A DNA stretch of 64,000 nucleotides from Xenorhabdus doucetiae (GCF_000968195.1 NZ_FO704550.1:1860001-1924000); one strand, 5' to 3'. Shown: positions 34,395 through 43,090, counted from the stretch's first letter. The notes: generated from the sequence alone by a model not told the origin. Made by a program: numbers and translations.

Positions 34395-35414
34395 TTAACT
34401 GTCGTTATTAACATCAATATGGTGTTTTTTGACTAACCCGCGTAGCTGGTGATAAGTCAAATTCAGTTTGTCAGCCGCTCTTTTCTGATTAAATTGACTT
34501 TCTGCCAAAGCCTGTATGATTAAGCGCTTTTCGCTATCGTTTTGCCACTGTCTTAAATCGAGAGGTAATGAGGGAAGGGAATAGTGGGTAGTCGCGTTGT
34601 CAGTGGATAGTGGGGCGGATGGTTGTAATGATAAAAAAGGATTGATAATTATCGTATTTAATTCACTTCCACTTTCATTATGCCGATAAATGGAACGTTC
34701 GATAACATTCTTCAATTCGCGAACATTGCCGGGCCAGTGATAGGAAAGTAACTGTTGTTTGGCCTTGTCAGTAAATCCGGGGAAGAAGGGCAGCTTCAAC
34801 TCACGACACATCTGAATCGCAAAATTCTGCGCCAGTAGCATAATATCTTGTTGCCGTTGGCGCAGTGGTGGAATATAAACCACGTCGAACGCCAGCCTGT
34901 CGAGCAAATCAGCCCTGAATTTCCCGTTGGCAGCCATCGCCGGTAAATCTTCGTTGGTTGCGCAAACCAAACGTACATCCACTTGTAATGATTGAGTACC
35001 GCCGACACGCTCCAGGTGACCATATTCAATGACACGCAATAATTTCTCCTGTACTTGCATGGGCGCCGTAGCAAGTTCGTCAAGAAACAAGGTTCCGCCA
35101 TCAGCCCGCTCAAAGCGCCCTTGGTGTTTTGAACGGGCGCCGGTAAATGCCCCAGCCTCATGACCAAACAGTTCTGAATCAAGCAGATTTTCATTGAGCG
35201 CTGCACAGTTCAGCGAAATAAAAGGGCCTTGCCAACGCGGAGAAAGATAATGTAAACGACGGGCAATTAACTCTTTGCCTGTTCCCCGCTCCCCCAGTAC
35301 TAAAACCGGTTTATTCAACTTTGCCAATGCGGAGACTTGTTCCAGAATTTCAATAAAACAGTTTGCTTCACCTAATAGATTATCAATAAACTGAGGCATG
35401 GTATTTTTCGCCAA
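34395..35414 (-). CDS. pspF: Phage shock protein operon activator PspF
   Basis: A 339-residue sigma-54 enhancer-binding protein without a receiver domain. The AAA+ domain shows Walker A GERGTGKE (41-48), the GAFTGA loop (88-93) that contacts sigma-54, and Walker B GGTLFLDEL. A C-terminal Fis-type helix-turn-helix is at about 300-335 (NQKRAADKLNLTYHQLRGL). It activates the divergent pspABC and is held inactive by PspA. Confidence 0.96.
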   Translation of the reverse strand: MAKNTMPQFIDNLLGEANCFIEILEQVSALAKLNKPVLVLGERGTGKELIARRLHYLSPRWQGPFISLNCAALNENLLDSELFGHEAGAFTGARSKHQGRFERADGGTLFLDELATAPMQVQEKLLRVIEYGHLERVGGTQSLQVDVRLVCATNEDLPAMAANGKFRADLLDRLAFDVVYIPPLRQRQQDIMLLAQNFAIQMCRELKLPFFPGFTDKAKQQLLSYHWPGNVRELKNVIERSIYRHNESGSELNTIIINPFLSLQPSAPLSTDNATTHYSLPSLPLDLRQWQNDSEKRLIIQALAESQFNQKRAADKLNLTYHQLRGLVKKHHIDVNNDS

Positions 35415-35420
35415 AAATTG

Positions 35421-35440
35421 GTTAATTTAACTAAATTAAC
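35421..35440. promoter_or_regulatory. Palindromic PspF enhancer candidate
   Basis: GTTAATTTA-AC-TAAATTAAC is a perfect 9-bp inverted repeat about 70 bases upstream of the pspA -24 element and right before the pspF start codon. A site here could both activate pspA and autoregulate pspF. Position and symmetry support this; binding is not shown. Confidence 0.55.
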
Positions 35441-35507
35441 GGATTGAAATAAAAAAGCAAATAAAAATTATTTAAGTAATTTCAATTAGATAAGTAAAAC
35501 AGAAAAG

Positions 35508-35524
35508 TTGGCATATATCTTGTA
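35508..35524 (+). promoter_or_regulatory. Sigma-54 promoter of pspABC
   Basis: TTGGCATATATCTTGTA carries GG at -24 and a TTGT -12 element with standard spacing. The E. coli pspA promoter also has TTGT in place of TTGC at -12. It lies about 90 bases before the pspA ATG. Confidence 0.8.
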
Positions 35525-35614
35525 ATAACTATGTGCCTTACCGTGTATCTTGTATCTGCTTTAACCGTACACAGGCATAACATACATACATTCTAATGAA
35601 AGAGGTTTATGACT

Positions 35615-36286
35615 ATGGGTATTTTTTCTCGTTTTGCTGATATCGTGAACGCTAACATCTCCTCTCTGCTGGATAAGGCAGAAGATCCACAGAAAATGAT
35701 CCGTTTGATGATTCAGGAAATGGAAGACACGTTGGTGGAAATCCGCTCCACTTCCGCCCGCACGCTGGCAGAGAAAAAGCAGCTTTTGCGCCGCATCAGT
35801 ATCGGGGAAGGCCAAATCGATGGCTGGCAAGAAAAAGCTGAACTGGCGCTGGGCAAGGGTAAAGAAGATTTAGCGCGCGCGGCGTTGATTGAAAAACAAA
35901 AAGTCAGTAGCTTAGTTGACACACTCAGCCACGAATTATCTATTCTGGATGAAACGCTGGAGCGCATTAAAGGCGAAGTGACGGAGCTGGAAAATAAATT
36001 AACCGAAGCACGTGCAAGGCAACAATCACTGACACTGCGCCATCAGGCAGCGGCCTCTTCGCGTCAGGTCCGTCGTCAGTTGGACAGCGGTAAAATTGAT
36101 GAAGCCATGGCACGTTTCGAACAGTTTGAGCGCCGGATAGACCACATGGAAGCGGAAGCAGAAGCGTTTGGATTAGGCAAACAGAAATCACTCGAACAGC
36201 AATTTGCCGAATTGAAAGCAGATGATGAAATCAATGCACAACTTGCGGCCTTGAAAGCTAAAATGAGTAGCAAAGATCCACAATAA
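35615..36286 (+). CDS. pspA: Phage shock protein A
   Basis: A 223-residue, almost wholly helical coiled-coil protein (E. coli 222) of the ESCRT-III-like PspA/Vipp1 family that binds damaged inner membrane and inhibits PspF. The start MGIFSRFADIVNANISSLLD is conserved. Two ATGs lie six bases apart (35609, 35615); the second is chosen because the AGAGG site is only three bases from the first. It heads pspABC. Confidence 0.96.
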   Translation: MGIFSRFADIVNANISSLLDKAEDPQKMIRLMIQEMEDTLVEIRSTSARTLAEKKQLLRRISIGEGQIDGWQEKAELALGKGKEDLARAALIEKQKVSSLVDTLSHELSILDETLERIKGEVTELENKLTEARARQQSLTLRHQAAASSRQVRRQLDSGKIDEAMARFEQFERRIDHMEAEAEAFGLGKQKSLEQQFAELKADDEINAQLAALKAKMSSKDPQ

Positions 36287-36318
36287 TGACACATGTCATA
36301 CATCACTAAGGAAAGATA

Positions 36319-36546
36319 ATGGCCTATATATTTCTTGGCATCCCGCTGATCATTTTCGTGCTTTTTGTCTTGCCCATCTGGTTGTGGCTGCATTACAACA
36401 ACCAGAACAGCCATCGCGGTCAGTTAGGGAGCAGTGAAATTCAGCGTTTGGAACAACTGACAGAGAACGCCAGGCGTATGCAGGAACGGATCAAAACGTT
36501 AGAAGATATCCTTGACGCAGAACATCCAAACTGGAGACAGTCATAA
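36319..36546 (+). CDS. pspB: Phage shock protein B
   Basis: A 75-residue membrane protein (E. coli 74) with one N-terminal helix (residues 3-25) and a cytoplasmic coiled coil. With PspC it senses membrane stress and takes PspA off PspF. Its stop overlaps the pspC start (TAATG). Confidence 0.95.
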   Translation: MAYIFLGIPLIIFVLFVLPIWLWLHYNNQNSHRGQLGSSEIQRLEQLTENARRMQERIKTLEDILDAEHPNWRQS

Positions 36547-36908
36547 TGTCAAATCAATACCGACGGAAACTTTATCGCCTGCCAGAGCAGGGAGTGGTTA
36601 AAGGCGTCTGTGCCGGGCTGGCAGACTATTTTGACGTACCCGCTCCGTTAATTCGTACTATCGCGGTACTCTCGCTCTTCTTTGGCTTATTTGGCATAAC
36701 GGTATTGGCTTATATTATCTTGACCTTTGTCATGGAGCCCGCACCGGCGGGATATTTGGCAGGGGAAAGAAATAGTGGGCCATCAGCACAGAGTCTGTTG
36801 GATAAAGTAGACACCCAATTGCAAGCAAACGAAGCACGTTTGCGTCAAATGGAACGCTATATTACGTCAGAGACTTACAACGTGCGCAGCCGTTTCCGCC
36901 ACCTCTGA
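36546..36908 (+). CDS. pspC: Phage shock protein C
   Basis: A 120-residue protein with the PspC domain (GVVKGVCAGLADYFDVP), one strong membrane helix (about 40-62) and a C-terminal leucine-zipper-like segment. It is partner of PspB. The E. coli operon continues with pspD; no PspD-like frame is found before ycjX. Confidence 0.95.
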   Translation: MSNQYRRKLYRLPEQGVVKGVCAGLADYFDVPAPLIRTIAVLSLFFGLFGITVLAYIILTFVMEPAPAGYLAGERNSGPSAQSLLDKVDTQLQANEARLRQMERYITSETYNVRSRFRHL

Positions 36909-37037
36909 ATATGGGCAACCAGAATAGAACAACAGGGGATCTGACCAGTAACAGCGGAAATGCGGAAATAATGGCAAATTTTACCGATGTTACTGGCCGG
37001 ATAACACGGATTCACGGTATTCCCATTGAGGAGCAAC

Positions 37038-38435
37038 ATGAAACGGTTGCAAAACGAACTGACAGCACTCGTTAATCGTGGAATGGATCGTCATTTGCGA
37101 CTGGCGGTAACCGGATTAAGTCGCAGTGGAAAAACTGCATTTATCACTTCTTTGGTCAACCAACTCCTGCATGTTCACAGTGGCGCCAGATTGCCGCTGT
37201 TTTCTGCTGTGCGTGATGGGCGCTTACTGGGTGTAAAGCGTGTGCCGCAGCGAGATTTTGGTGTGCCGCGTTTTGCCTATGATGAAAACATCGCGCAATT
37301 ACATGACACTCCCCCTCACTGGCCGACGCCGACACGGGGTGTGAGTGAAATACGCCTGGCATTGCGTTATCGTTCTAAAGACTCCTTATTTCGTTACTTC
37401 AAAGAAACCTCCACCCTGTATCTGGAAATCGTCGATTATCCGGGCGAGTGGTTATTGGATTTACCCATGCTGGAGCAAGATTATCTGGCATGGTCGCGGC
37501 ACATGCAGGGATTACTGAAAGGGGAAAGAGCGAATTGGGCGAAACCGTGGTTAGCGTTATGCCGGCAATGTGACCCGTTGGCGCCCGCCGATGAAAATTT
37601 ACTCGCCCAAATCGCACAGGCTTATACCGATTACCTGCATCAGTGTAAGCAACAGGGATTGCACTTTATTCAACCCGGCCGTTTTATCTTGCCGGGGGAT
37701 CTGGCAGGTGCACCGGCGTTGCAATTTTTCCCGTGGCCGGGCATTGACCAAATTGGGGAGCCGCAATTAGCAAAAGCAGGCAAGCACACCAACATAGGCA
37801 TGTTGCGTGAACGTTTTGCTTATTATTGTGATCAGATCGTTAAGGGGTTCTATAAAGAACATTTCCTCCGGTTTGACCGGCAAATTGTGCTGGTGGATTG
37901 TTTGCAGCCCCTGAATAGTGGCGTGCAGGCATTCAATGATATGCGGCTGGCATTGACCCAACTTATGCAGAGTTTTCATTATGGCAAACGAACGCTGTTT
38001 CGTCGTTTATTCTCGCCCTGCATCGATAAGCTCATGTTTGCTGCCAGCAAAGCGGATCATATTACGGCCGATCAACATGCCAATCTGGTTTTACTTTTAC
38101 AGCAATTAGTACAGGAAGCGTGGCAAAATGCGGCCTTTGAAGGGATCAGCATGGATTGTGTGGGGCTGGCATCGGTTCAGGCAACCGAGGGCGGTATGGT
38201 TATTCATCAAGGGGAAAAAATCCCCGCCATCAAGGGCAATTGCCTGTCAGATGATAAATTACTGACATTTTTTCCGGGGGAAGTCCCACAACGCTTGCCA
38301 AACAGTGAATTTTGGCAAAAACAAGGGTTTCATTTCGAATCATTCCGGCCAAGACAAATCAATGCCGATAGCCCGTTACCCCATATTCGCATGGACAGTG
38401 CGATGGAATTTTTATTGGGAGACAAATTAACATGA
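37038..38435 (+). CDS. ycjX: YcjX family P-loop protein (DUF463)
   Basis: A 465-residue protein of the same length as E. coli YcjX, a GTPase-like member of the phage shock and heat regulons of unknown role. Walker A is GLSRSGKT (26-33), and YLEIVDYPGEWLLDL resembles a switch II region. The ATG at 37038 has GAGGAG six bases upstream. It overlaps ycjF by four bases. Confidence 0.94.
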   Translation: MKRLQNELTALVNRGMDRHLRLAVTGLSRSGKTAFITSLVNQLLHVHSGARLPLFSAVRDGRLLGVKRVPQRDFGVPRFAYDENIAQLHDTPPHWPTPTRGVSEIRLALRYRSKDSLFRYFKETSTLYLEIVDYPGEWLLDLPMLEQDYLAWSRHMQGLLKGERANWAKPWLALCRQCDPLAPADENLLAQIAQAYTDYLHQCKQQGLHFIQPGRFILPGDLAGAPALQFFPWPGIDQIGEPQLAKAGKHTNIGMLRERFAYYCDQIVKGFYKEHFLRFDRQIVLVDCLQPLNSGVQAFNDMRLALTQLMQSFHYGKRTLFRRLFSPCIDKLMFAASKADHITADQHANLVLLLQQLVQEAWQNAAFEGISMDCVGLASVQATEGGMVIHQGEKIPAIKGNCLSDDKLLTFFPGEVPQRLPNSEFWQKQGFHFESFRPRQINADSPLPHIRMDSAMEFLLGDKLT

Positions 38436-39511
38436 CCGGACCCTTGAAACCGAGAAGGGATTTTGACGATCTGGTACAAACATCGTCACCGCCGCCGCTG
38501 AAATCAAAACAAGAATTCACCGGGCAGGAAGAAGCATTCTATCCGGCCATGCCAGAGCTGGAAGCGGAAGAGAGAGAGGGTGAATTTGAAGGGGCAGTCA
38601 ATGCCGCACTGAAACCGAAACGCAGTTTTTGGCGGACCGTTTTTTCCGGGGCGGTGTTGCTGTTAGGCGTGAGTGTGGTTGCCCAGTGTGTCCAGTGGAT
38701 CTATCACGCCTGGCAGCAACAGGATTGGATTGCACTGGGCATGGCTGCGGCAGGCAGCATGATGGTTTTTGCCGGTATCGGCAGCGTAATCAGGGAATGG
38801 CGGCACCTTTACCATTTGCGCCAGCGTACAGAAGAGCGGGATATGGCGAAAACATTATTGCAAAGTCATGGCATAGGTAAGGGCAGGCAATTTTGTGAAA
38901 AACTGGCCGAACAGGCGGGTATCGAGCAACAACATCCGGCATTACAGCGTTGGCAGGCGGCGGTACATGAAACCCACAATGATCGTGAAATTATCATGTT
39001 GTACAGCCAATGTGTTCAGCCCGTTCTGGACAGGCAGGCGAAAAAAGAGATCAGCCGTTCTGCGGCGGAATCGGCGTTAATGATCGCGGTCAGCCCATTG
39101 GCGATTGTGGACATGGCCTTTATTGCGTGGAGAAATATTCGCCTCATTAATCGCATTGCCGCAATTTATGGCATCGAATTAGGCTATTTCAGCCGCATCC
39201 GCTTATTTCGCTTAGTCCTGCTGAACATTGCCTTTGCCGGGGCATCAGAATTAGTGAGGGAAGTGGGCATGGACTGGTTGTCACAGGATATTGCGGCGCG
39301 CCTTTCTGCACGTGCTGCACAGGGGATCGGTGCCGGGTTGCTGACGGCGCGTTTGGGTATCAAAGCGATGGAGCTGTGTCGCCCCTTACCGTGGATTGAT
39401 GGCGATAAGCCGAAATTAGGGGATTTTCGTTACCAGTTGCTTGCTCAGCTTAAAAGTACGTTACCAACGAAACACAAAGGGGCAGCCAAAGACACCGATA
39501 ACAGCAAGTAG
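38432..39511 (+). CDS. ycjF: YcjF family membrane protein (DUF697)
   Basis: A 359-residue inner membrane protein (E. coli 353) with a charged, Pro-rich N-terminal 60 residues, two hydrophobic helices (about 70-90 and 97-118) and a C-terminal DUF697 domain with VSPLAIVDMAFIAWRNIRLI. Its four-base overlap with ycjX suggests the two products work together; the role is unknown. Confidence 0.94.
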   Translation: MTGPLKPRRDFDDLVQTSSPPPLKSKQEFTGQEEAFYPAMPELEAEEREGEFEGAVNAALKPKRSFWRTVFSGAVLLLGVSVVAQCVQWIYHAWQQQDWIALGMAAAGSMMVFAGIGSVIREWRHLYHLRQRTEERDMAKTLLQSHGIGKGRQFCEKLAEQAGIEQQHPALQRWQAAVHETHNDREIIMLYSQCVQPVLDRQAKKEISRSAAESALMIAVSPLAIVDMAFIAWRNIRLINRIAAIYGIELGYFSRIRLFRLVLLNIAFAGASELVREVGMDWLSQDIAARLSARAAQGIGAGLLTARLGIKAMELCRPLPWIDGDKPKLGDFRYQLLAQLKSTLPTKHKGAAKDTDNSK

Positions 39512-39565
39512 CCCAAAATAGCCAATGAATGGTGACTGTTATCCCAGCTTGACACCTGACTTTCT

Positions 39566-39583
39566 TGTAAACTTTTGCTGACA
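39566..39583 (+). promoter_or_regulatory. Candidate TyrR box before tyrR
   Basis: TGTAAACTTTTGCTGACA fits TGTAAA-N6-TTTACA with an intact left half and 4/6 in the right half. A perfect TTGACA lies just upstream (39549-39554). E. coli tyrR is autoregulated. Confidence 0.4.
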
Positions 39584-39657
39584 AGGGCTTCATCTCTTGA
39601 AGCGTAACAGGTAACATTTCAGGCGGTTAAGAACATCGTGTCAATAAGGTCAGAAAA

Positions 39658-41253
39658 ATGCGATTGGAAGTGACTTGTCAGGATCGAATCGGGTTAACCC
39701 GCGAATTACTTGATTTACTGGTTTTACGAAATATTGACCTGAAAGGAATTGAAATTTCTCCTGCACGTCGTATTTACCTTAATTTTACTCAAATTGACTT
39801 CACTATTTTCCGTGGCTTGATGGCAGAAATTCGCCGTATCAATGGTGTCATGGATGTCAGGACGGTGGCTTTCATGCCGTCAGAGAAAGAGCACAGAGCG
39901 ATGTGGACACTGTTGGAATCGGTGCCTGAGCCTATCTTTTCTATTGACCTGAAAGGCAATATTGAACTGGCTAACTCTGCGGCTTTGGCACTGTTTGGTT
40001 ACAGTAAAGAAAAAATTAACCAAAAAAACATTGGCCATCTGATCAGCCATTATCCTTTCCTGCGCTGGCTTGAAAGTGAGCATCATCAGCCACATTCAGC
40101 CCAACTCGCCATCAAAGGGCAAGATTACGGGATGGATATTATCCCGATGCAGTTAACGGATGAAAGCCAGGCCATTAAGTGTGTCGGGGCGGTGATTATG
40201 TTACGTGCGGGCGGTGAACACCATTCAACGGTGCATATTGCGTCGCCACATAAACCATTAACCGTCAATGATGACGGCGCGTTTGAACACATTATTGCGG
40301 TCAGCCCCAAAATGGTTCATGTCGTTGAGCAGGCGCGTAAAATGGCAATGCTTGATGCTCCTTTACTGCTTATCGGTGAAACAGGGACGGGGAAAGATGA
40401 ATTTGCCAAAGCCTGCCATTTGCGCAGCGCAAGGGGAAAACAGCCTTTCCTGGGGTTAAATTGTGCCTCCATGCCGGATGATGTTGTCGAAAGTGAGCTG
40501 TTTGGCTATGCGGCGGGCGCCTATCCCAATGCGCTGGAAGGCAAAAAAGGCTTCTTCGAACAGGCCAATGGCGGTACGGTTTTATTGGATGAAATCGGTG
40601 AAATGTCGCCACAGATGCAGACTAAATTACTGCGTTTCTTAAATGACGGCACATTTCGCCGGGTCGGTGAAGAGAATGAAGTGAAAGTGAATGTCCGCAT
40701 TATCTGTGCCACGCAGAAAAACTTAGTTGAGTTGGTACAGAAAGGGGCATTTCGTGAAGATCTCTATTATCGGCTGAATGTTTTAACCATCACAATCCCC
40801 CCTTTGCGGGAACGTCAGGAGGATATCATGCCATTGACGGACTATTTTATCACCCGCTTTGCGCAAGAACAGGGCTTGCAGAAACCTCAATTTTCTGCCG
40901 AGTTAGCGCCATTTTTGTGTGGTTATCATTGGCCGGGCAATGTCAGGCAGCTTCGCAATGCCATATATCAGGCATTGACTCAACTTGAGGGCAGCAAACT
41001 CAGCCCGCAGGATATTCAGTTACCTGATCTGGACGCTGAGGTAACCTTTAATGAAGATATTCTGGTGGGCTCTTTGGATGACATCAGCAAGCGTTTTGAA
41101 CGCTCTGTACTGACACGTCTTTACCGCCATTATCCCAGTACCCGCAAGTTGGCAAAACGGCTGGGTGTTTCTCATACCGCAATTGCCAATAAATTACGTG
41201 AATATGGTTTGAGTGGAAAAAAACACGCAGTTGAACATGAAGATGATGAATAA
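39658..41253 (+). CDS. tyrR: Transcriptional regulator TyrR of aromatic amino acid genes
   Basis: A 531-residue regulator (E. coli 513). An N-terminal ACT domain (1-70), a PAS domain (about 80-180), an AAA+ domain (Walker A GETGTGKD near 239) and a C-terminal helix-turn-helix (STRKLAKRLGVSHTAIANKL) are seen. TyrR works with sigma-70 and lacks the sigma-54 GAFTGA loop; here the loop region reads AAGAYPNALEGKKG, longer than in E. coli (APEGKKG) but not GAFTGA. In E. coli the next gene is tpx; here the T6SS locus follows. Confidence 0.95.
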   Translation: MRLEVTCQDRIGLTRELLDLLVLRNIDLKGIEISPARRIYLNFTQIDFTIFRGLMAEIRRINGVMDVRTVAFMPSEKEHRAMWTLLESVPEPIFSIDLKGNIELANSAALALFGYSKEKINQKNIGHLISHYPFLRWLESEHHQPHSAQLAIKGQDYGMDIIPMQLTDESQAIKCVGAVIMLRAGGEHHSTVHIASPHKPLTVNDDGAFEHIIAVSPKMVHVVEQARKMAMLDAPLLLIGETGTGKDEFAKACHLRSARGKQPFLGLNCASMPDDVVESELFGYAAGAYPNALEGKKGFFEQANGGTVLLDEIGEMSPQMQTKLLRFLNDGTFRRVGEENEVKVNVRIICATQKNLVELVQKGAFREDLYYRLNVLTITIPPLRERQEDIMPLTDYFITRFAQEQGLQKPQFSAELAPFLCGYHWPGNVRQLRNAIYQALTQLEGSKLSPQDIQLPDLDAEVTFNEDILVGSLDDISKRFERSVLTRLYRHYPSTRKLAKRLGVSHTAIANKLREYGLSGKKHAVEHEDDE

Positions 41254-41278
41254 TCAGTAAGATTGACGGCTTTTAACT

Positions 41279-41307
41279 ATTCAGCCAGAGATGATCTCTG
41301 GCTGAAT
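41279..41307 (+). terminator. Hairpin after tyrR
   Basis: ATTCAGCCAGAGAT and ATCTCTGGCTGAAT form a perfect 14-bp stem around one G, 26 bases after the tyrR stop. There is no immediate T run; TAATTTTTTA begins about 20 bases later. Confidence 0.7.
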
Positions 41308-41483
41308 GATCGAATATTGATAATTTTTTAATTCAATATTGATAGGCAACTTTCCCAAAGAAAGATAGTGGGTCATCTATTAAATTGAATGCGTAAGCTG
41401 TTAAAATTTAATCAATGCTATCGATAAAATAATACGTTATCCTGCGTTTTTGTTGTGTCCAAAAAATACTCAGGAGAAACAGT

Positions 41484-41963
41484 GTGGCTAATATTATTTA
41501 TATGACTATAAAAGGTAAAAAACAGGGGCTGATATCGGCCGGATGCTCAACATATGACTCAATAGGAAATAAATACCAGGAAGAGCATAAAGATAAAATA
41601 TTAGTTTATTCGGTTGATCATGATATAAGTCGGGAACAAAACGTCAATCACCAGCCCATAATTATAACAAAACCCATAGACAAATCCTCTCCGCTATTAG
41701 GCATTGCAATATCAAATAACGAAAGTTTTCAATGTGATATTGATATATATCGGAACAGTTCGTCAGGAGGACTGGAAAAGTTTTATTCAATAAAATTAAC
41801 TAACGCCACCATAAAAAATATTTCAATACACTACCCCAACTCACTCAGTCACAATGATATGCAACCATATGAGAGTATAACTATTTCATATGATAGCATA
41901 ACGTGGACACATCATACGGCAGGAACATCTGGTTACAGTATAAGAGAAGATAATGTATTTTAA
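41484..41963 (+). CDS. hcp: Orphan Hcp, type VI secretion tube protein
   Basis: A 159-residue Hcp family protein that stacks as hexameric rings to form the T6SS inner tube and can carry effectors in its lumen. The family start ANIIYMTIKGKKQGLISAGC, the block EQNVNHQPIIITKPIDKSSP and the SITWTHHTAGTSGYSIREDN end are complete, so there is no C-terminal toxin fusion. It starts with GTG, with AGGAG seven bases upstream. It is on the opposite strand to the T6SS cluster and convergent with two unrecognised genes. It differs strongly from the cluster Hcp at 51.5-52.0 kb. Confidence 0.93.
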   Translation: MANIIYMTIKGKKQGLISAGCSTYDSIGNKYQEEHKDKILVYSVDHDISREQNVNHQPIIITKPIDKSSPLLGIAISNNESFQCDIDIYRNSSSGGLEKFYSIKLTNATIKNISIHYPNSLSHNDMQPYESITISYDSITWTHHTAGTSGYSIREDNVF

Positions 41964-41969
41964 TCTCTT

Positions 41970-42002
41970 ATGGGAGAATTCTCTGCCGCCGGCCCATTTT
42001 TT
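41970..42002 (+). terminator. Probable terminator of orphan hcp
   Basis: ATGGG pairs with CCCAT around an inner GAGAATTCTC palindrome, and TTTTTTA follows. The T run overlaps the stop codon of the convergent gene. Confidence 0.5.
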
Positions 42003-42423
42003 ATTTCTTCTCAACTGAAAACAAAATGGTACGCTTAGTACCATCTTGTTTTATAGTGATTATTACGTCATTTTTTTGCCAACGTTCATCACCCCAGTAT
42101 TGGTCATAATATTTTTCGAATCCCATATTCTCAACATATTTTATTAGTTCGGTTTCACTATCTAAATCAACATTTGAAAAAACAATATCGTTAGTCATTG
42201 TTGATGTACCATCAGGAGAATCATAGTATATGATGTAATTATTTGAAATTAAAGGAATATGTTTAATTTCATCAAAGGTAAACATATTGTAATAAATGAA
42301 ATTTTTTTTTGTATATGACAAATTAACATTTGCAAGTGACATAAAAAAAATCACTACACAACCAATGAAAATGGATATGAAAACAAGGATTCTTATAAAA
42401 CTACTCAAGCGTAATCCCGGCAT
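42001..42423 (-). CDS. Unrecognised membrane-anchored protein, candidate T6SS immunity protein
   Basis: A 140-residue protein I do not recognise. A basic N-terminus (MPGLRLSSFIR) precedes one hydrophobic helix (residues about 10-30), leaving some 110 residues predicted outside the membrane, in the periplasm. The start overlaps the end of the gene upstream by 23 bases, and AAGG lies just before it, so translation is probably coupled. The DNA is AT-rich relative to the T6SS core. Small size, membrane anchor, overlap with a preceding unknown gene and position by clpV and hcp suggest an immunity protein; this is inference. Confidence 0.6.
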   Translation of the reverse strand: MPGLRLSSFIRILVFISIFIGCVVIFFMSLANVNLSYTKKNFIYYNMFTFDEIKHIPLISNNYIIYYDSPDGTSTMTNDIVFSNVDLDSETELIKYVENMGFEKYYDQYWGDERWQKNDVIITIKQDGTKRTILFSVEKK

Positions 42424-43090
42424 ATTCCTTACCTATGTTAACATAAGCTAAGTCGCTAATAAGTATTAAATCTTGGCCTTTTTTGATGTCACTGATGGGG
42501 GATATGGTATTTAAAAAACCAGGCAGAGACGTATGATAAGGCTTGGCATTATTGGGGTATTTTTCCGGATCGGGAAATAATAATGGCTTAAAAATTTTAT
42601 TCTTATATTTACCTATAGGCCCATAATAATCCCATCGCTTAAAGGCTTTTTCTTTACTGACGACGCCTAACTGGGGTAAGTAATCAATGCCATTCACAGC
42701 CCGATAAAAACCCAGTAAATTAGACACTAAATCTTCGCCACTATAACCACTGTCTGTCACCCAATTAAACGGAAAAGAATCTTGGTAGGATTCAAATGAA
42801 TGAGTTGTATACATCATAATAGTCAGAGCGACTCTTTTTTTATCATGCAATGATAAATTTTCCCTGACTTGCCACCTTGTTTTTATAGATGTTCCATTTC
42901 TACGTCCTTTCCCCATATATTGGACATATCTAACAATAAAGTACCTGTCTCTGGTACATCTATCAGCGCCTTTATTTATCGCTGCCATAAGTAATCTGGC
43001 ATCATCACCTTGAGCATGCCCCAAATCTACCCACCCTAACTTCTCTGTATAAACCAGTCTTCCTTTTTCTATATCAGACCTTGTAGTCAT
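42401..43090 (-). CDS. Unrecognised 229-residue protein, candidate T6SS effector
   Basis: I do not recognise this protein with certainty. It has no signal peptide or membrane helix. Notable segments are GWVDLGHAQGDDARLL (residues 19-34, with Asp22 and His25), TTHSFESYQ (95-103, His97 and Glu100) and DSGYSGEDLVSNLLGFYRAV (113-132). These polar patches may form a catalytic or metal site, and the pattern recalls DUF4056-type proteins, but I cannot confirm this. The start has a strong AGGAGG site four bases upstream. It follows clpV on the same strand after 335 bases and overlaps a small membrane-protein gene, as in effector/immunity pairs. Confidence 0.6.
   Translation of the reverse strand: MTTRSDIEKGRLVYTEKLGWVDLGHAQGDDARLLMAAINKGADRCTRDRYFIVRYVQYMGKGRRNGTSIKTRWQVRENLSLHDKKRVALTIMMYTTHSFESYQDSFPFNWVTDSGYSGEDLVSNLLGFYRAVNGIDYLPQLGVVSKEKAFKRWDYYGPIGKYKNKIFKPLLFPDPEKYPNNAKPYHTSLPGFLNTISPISDIKKGQDLILISDLAYVNIGKEYAGITLE

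Noticed and set aside
34233..34436. A 67-residue plus-strand reading frame between sapA and pspF
   Set aside because: It runs through the RyhB RNA and its terminator; no ribosome site and no known protein likeness.
36911..37057. A short frame (about 48 residues) between pspC and ycjX as a pspD remnant
   Set aside because: Its sequence does not resemble PspD and it overlaps the ycjX start.
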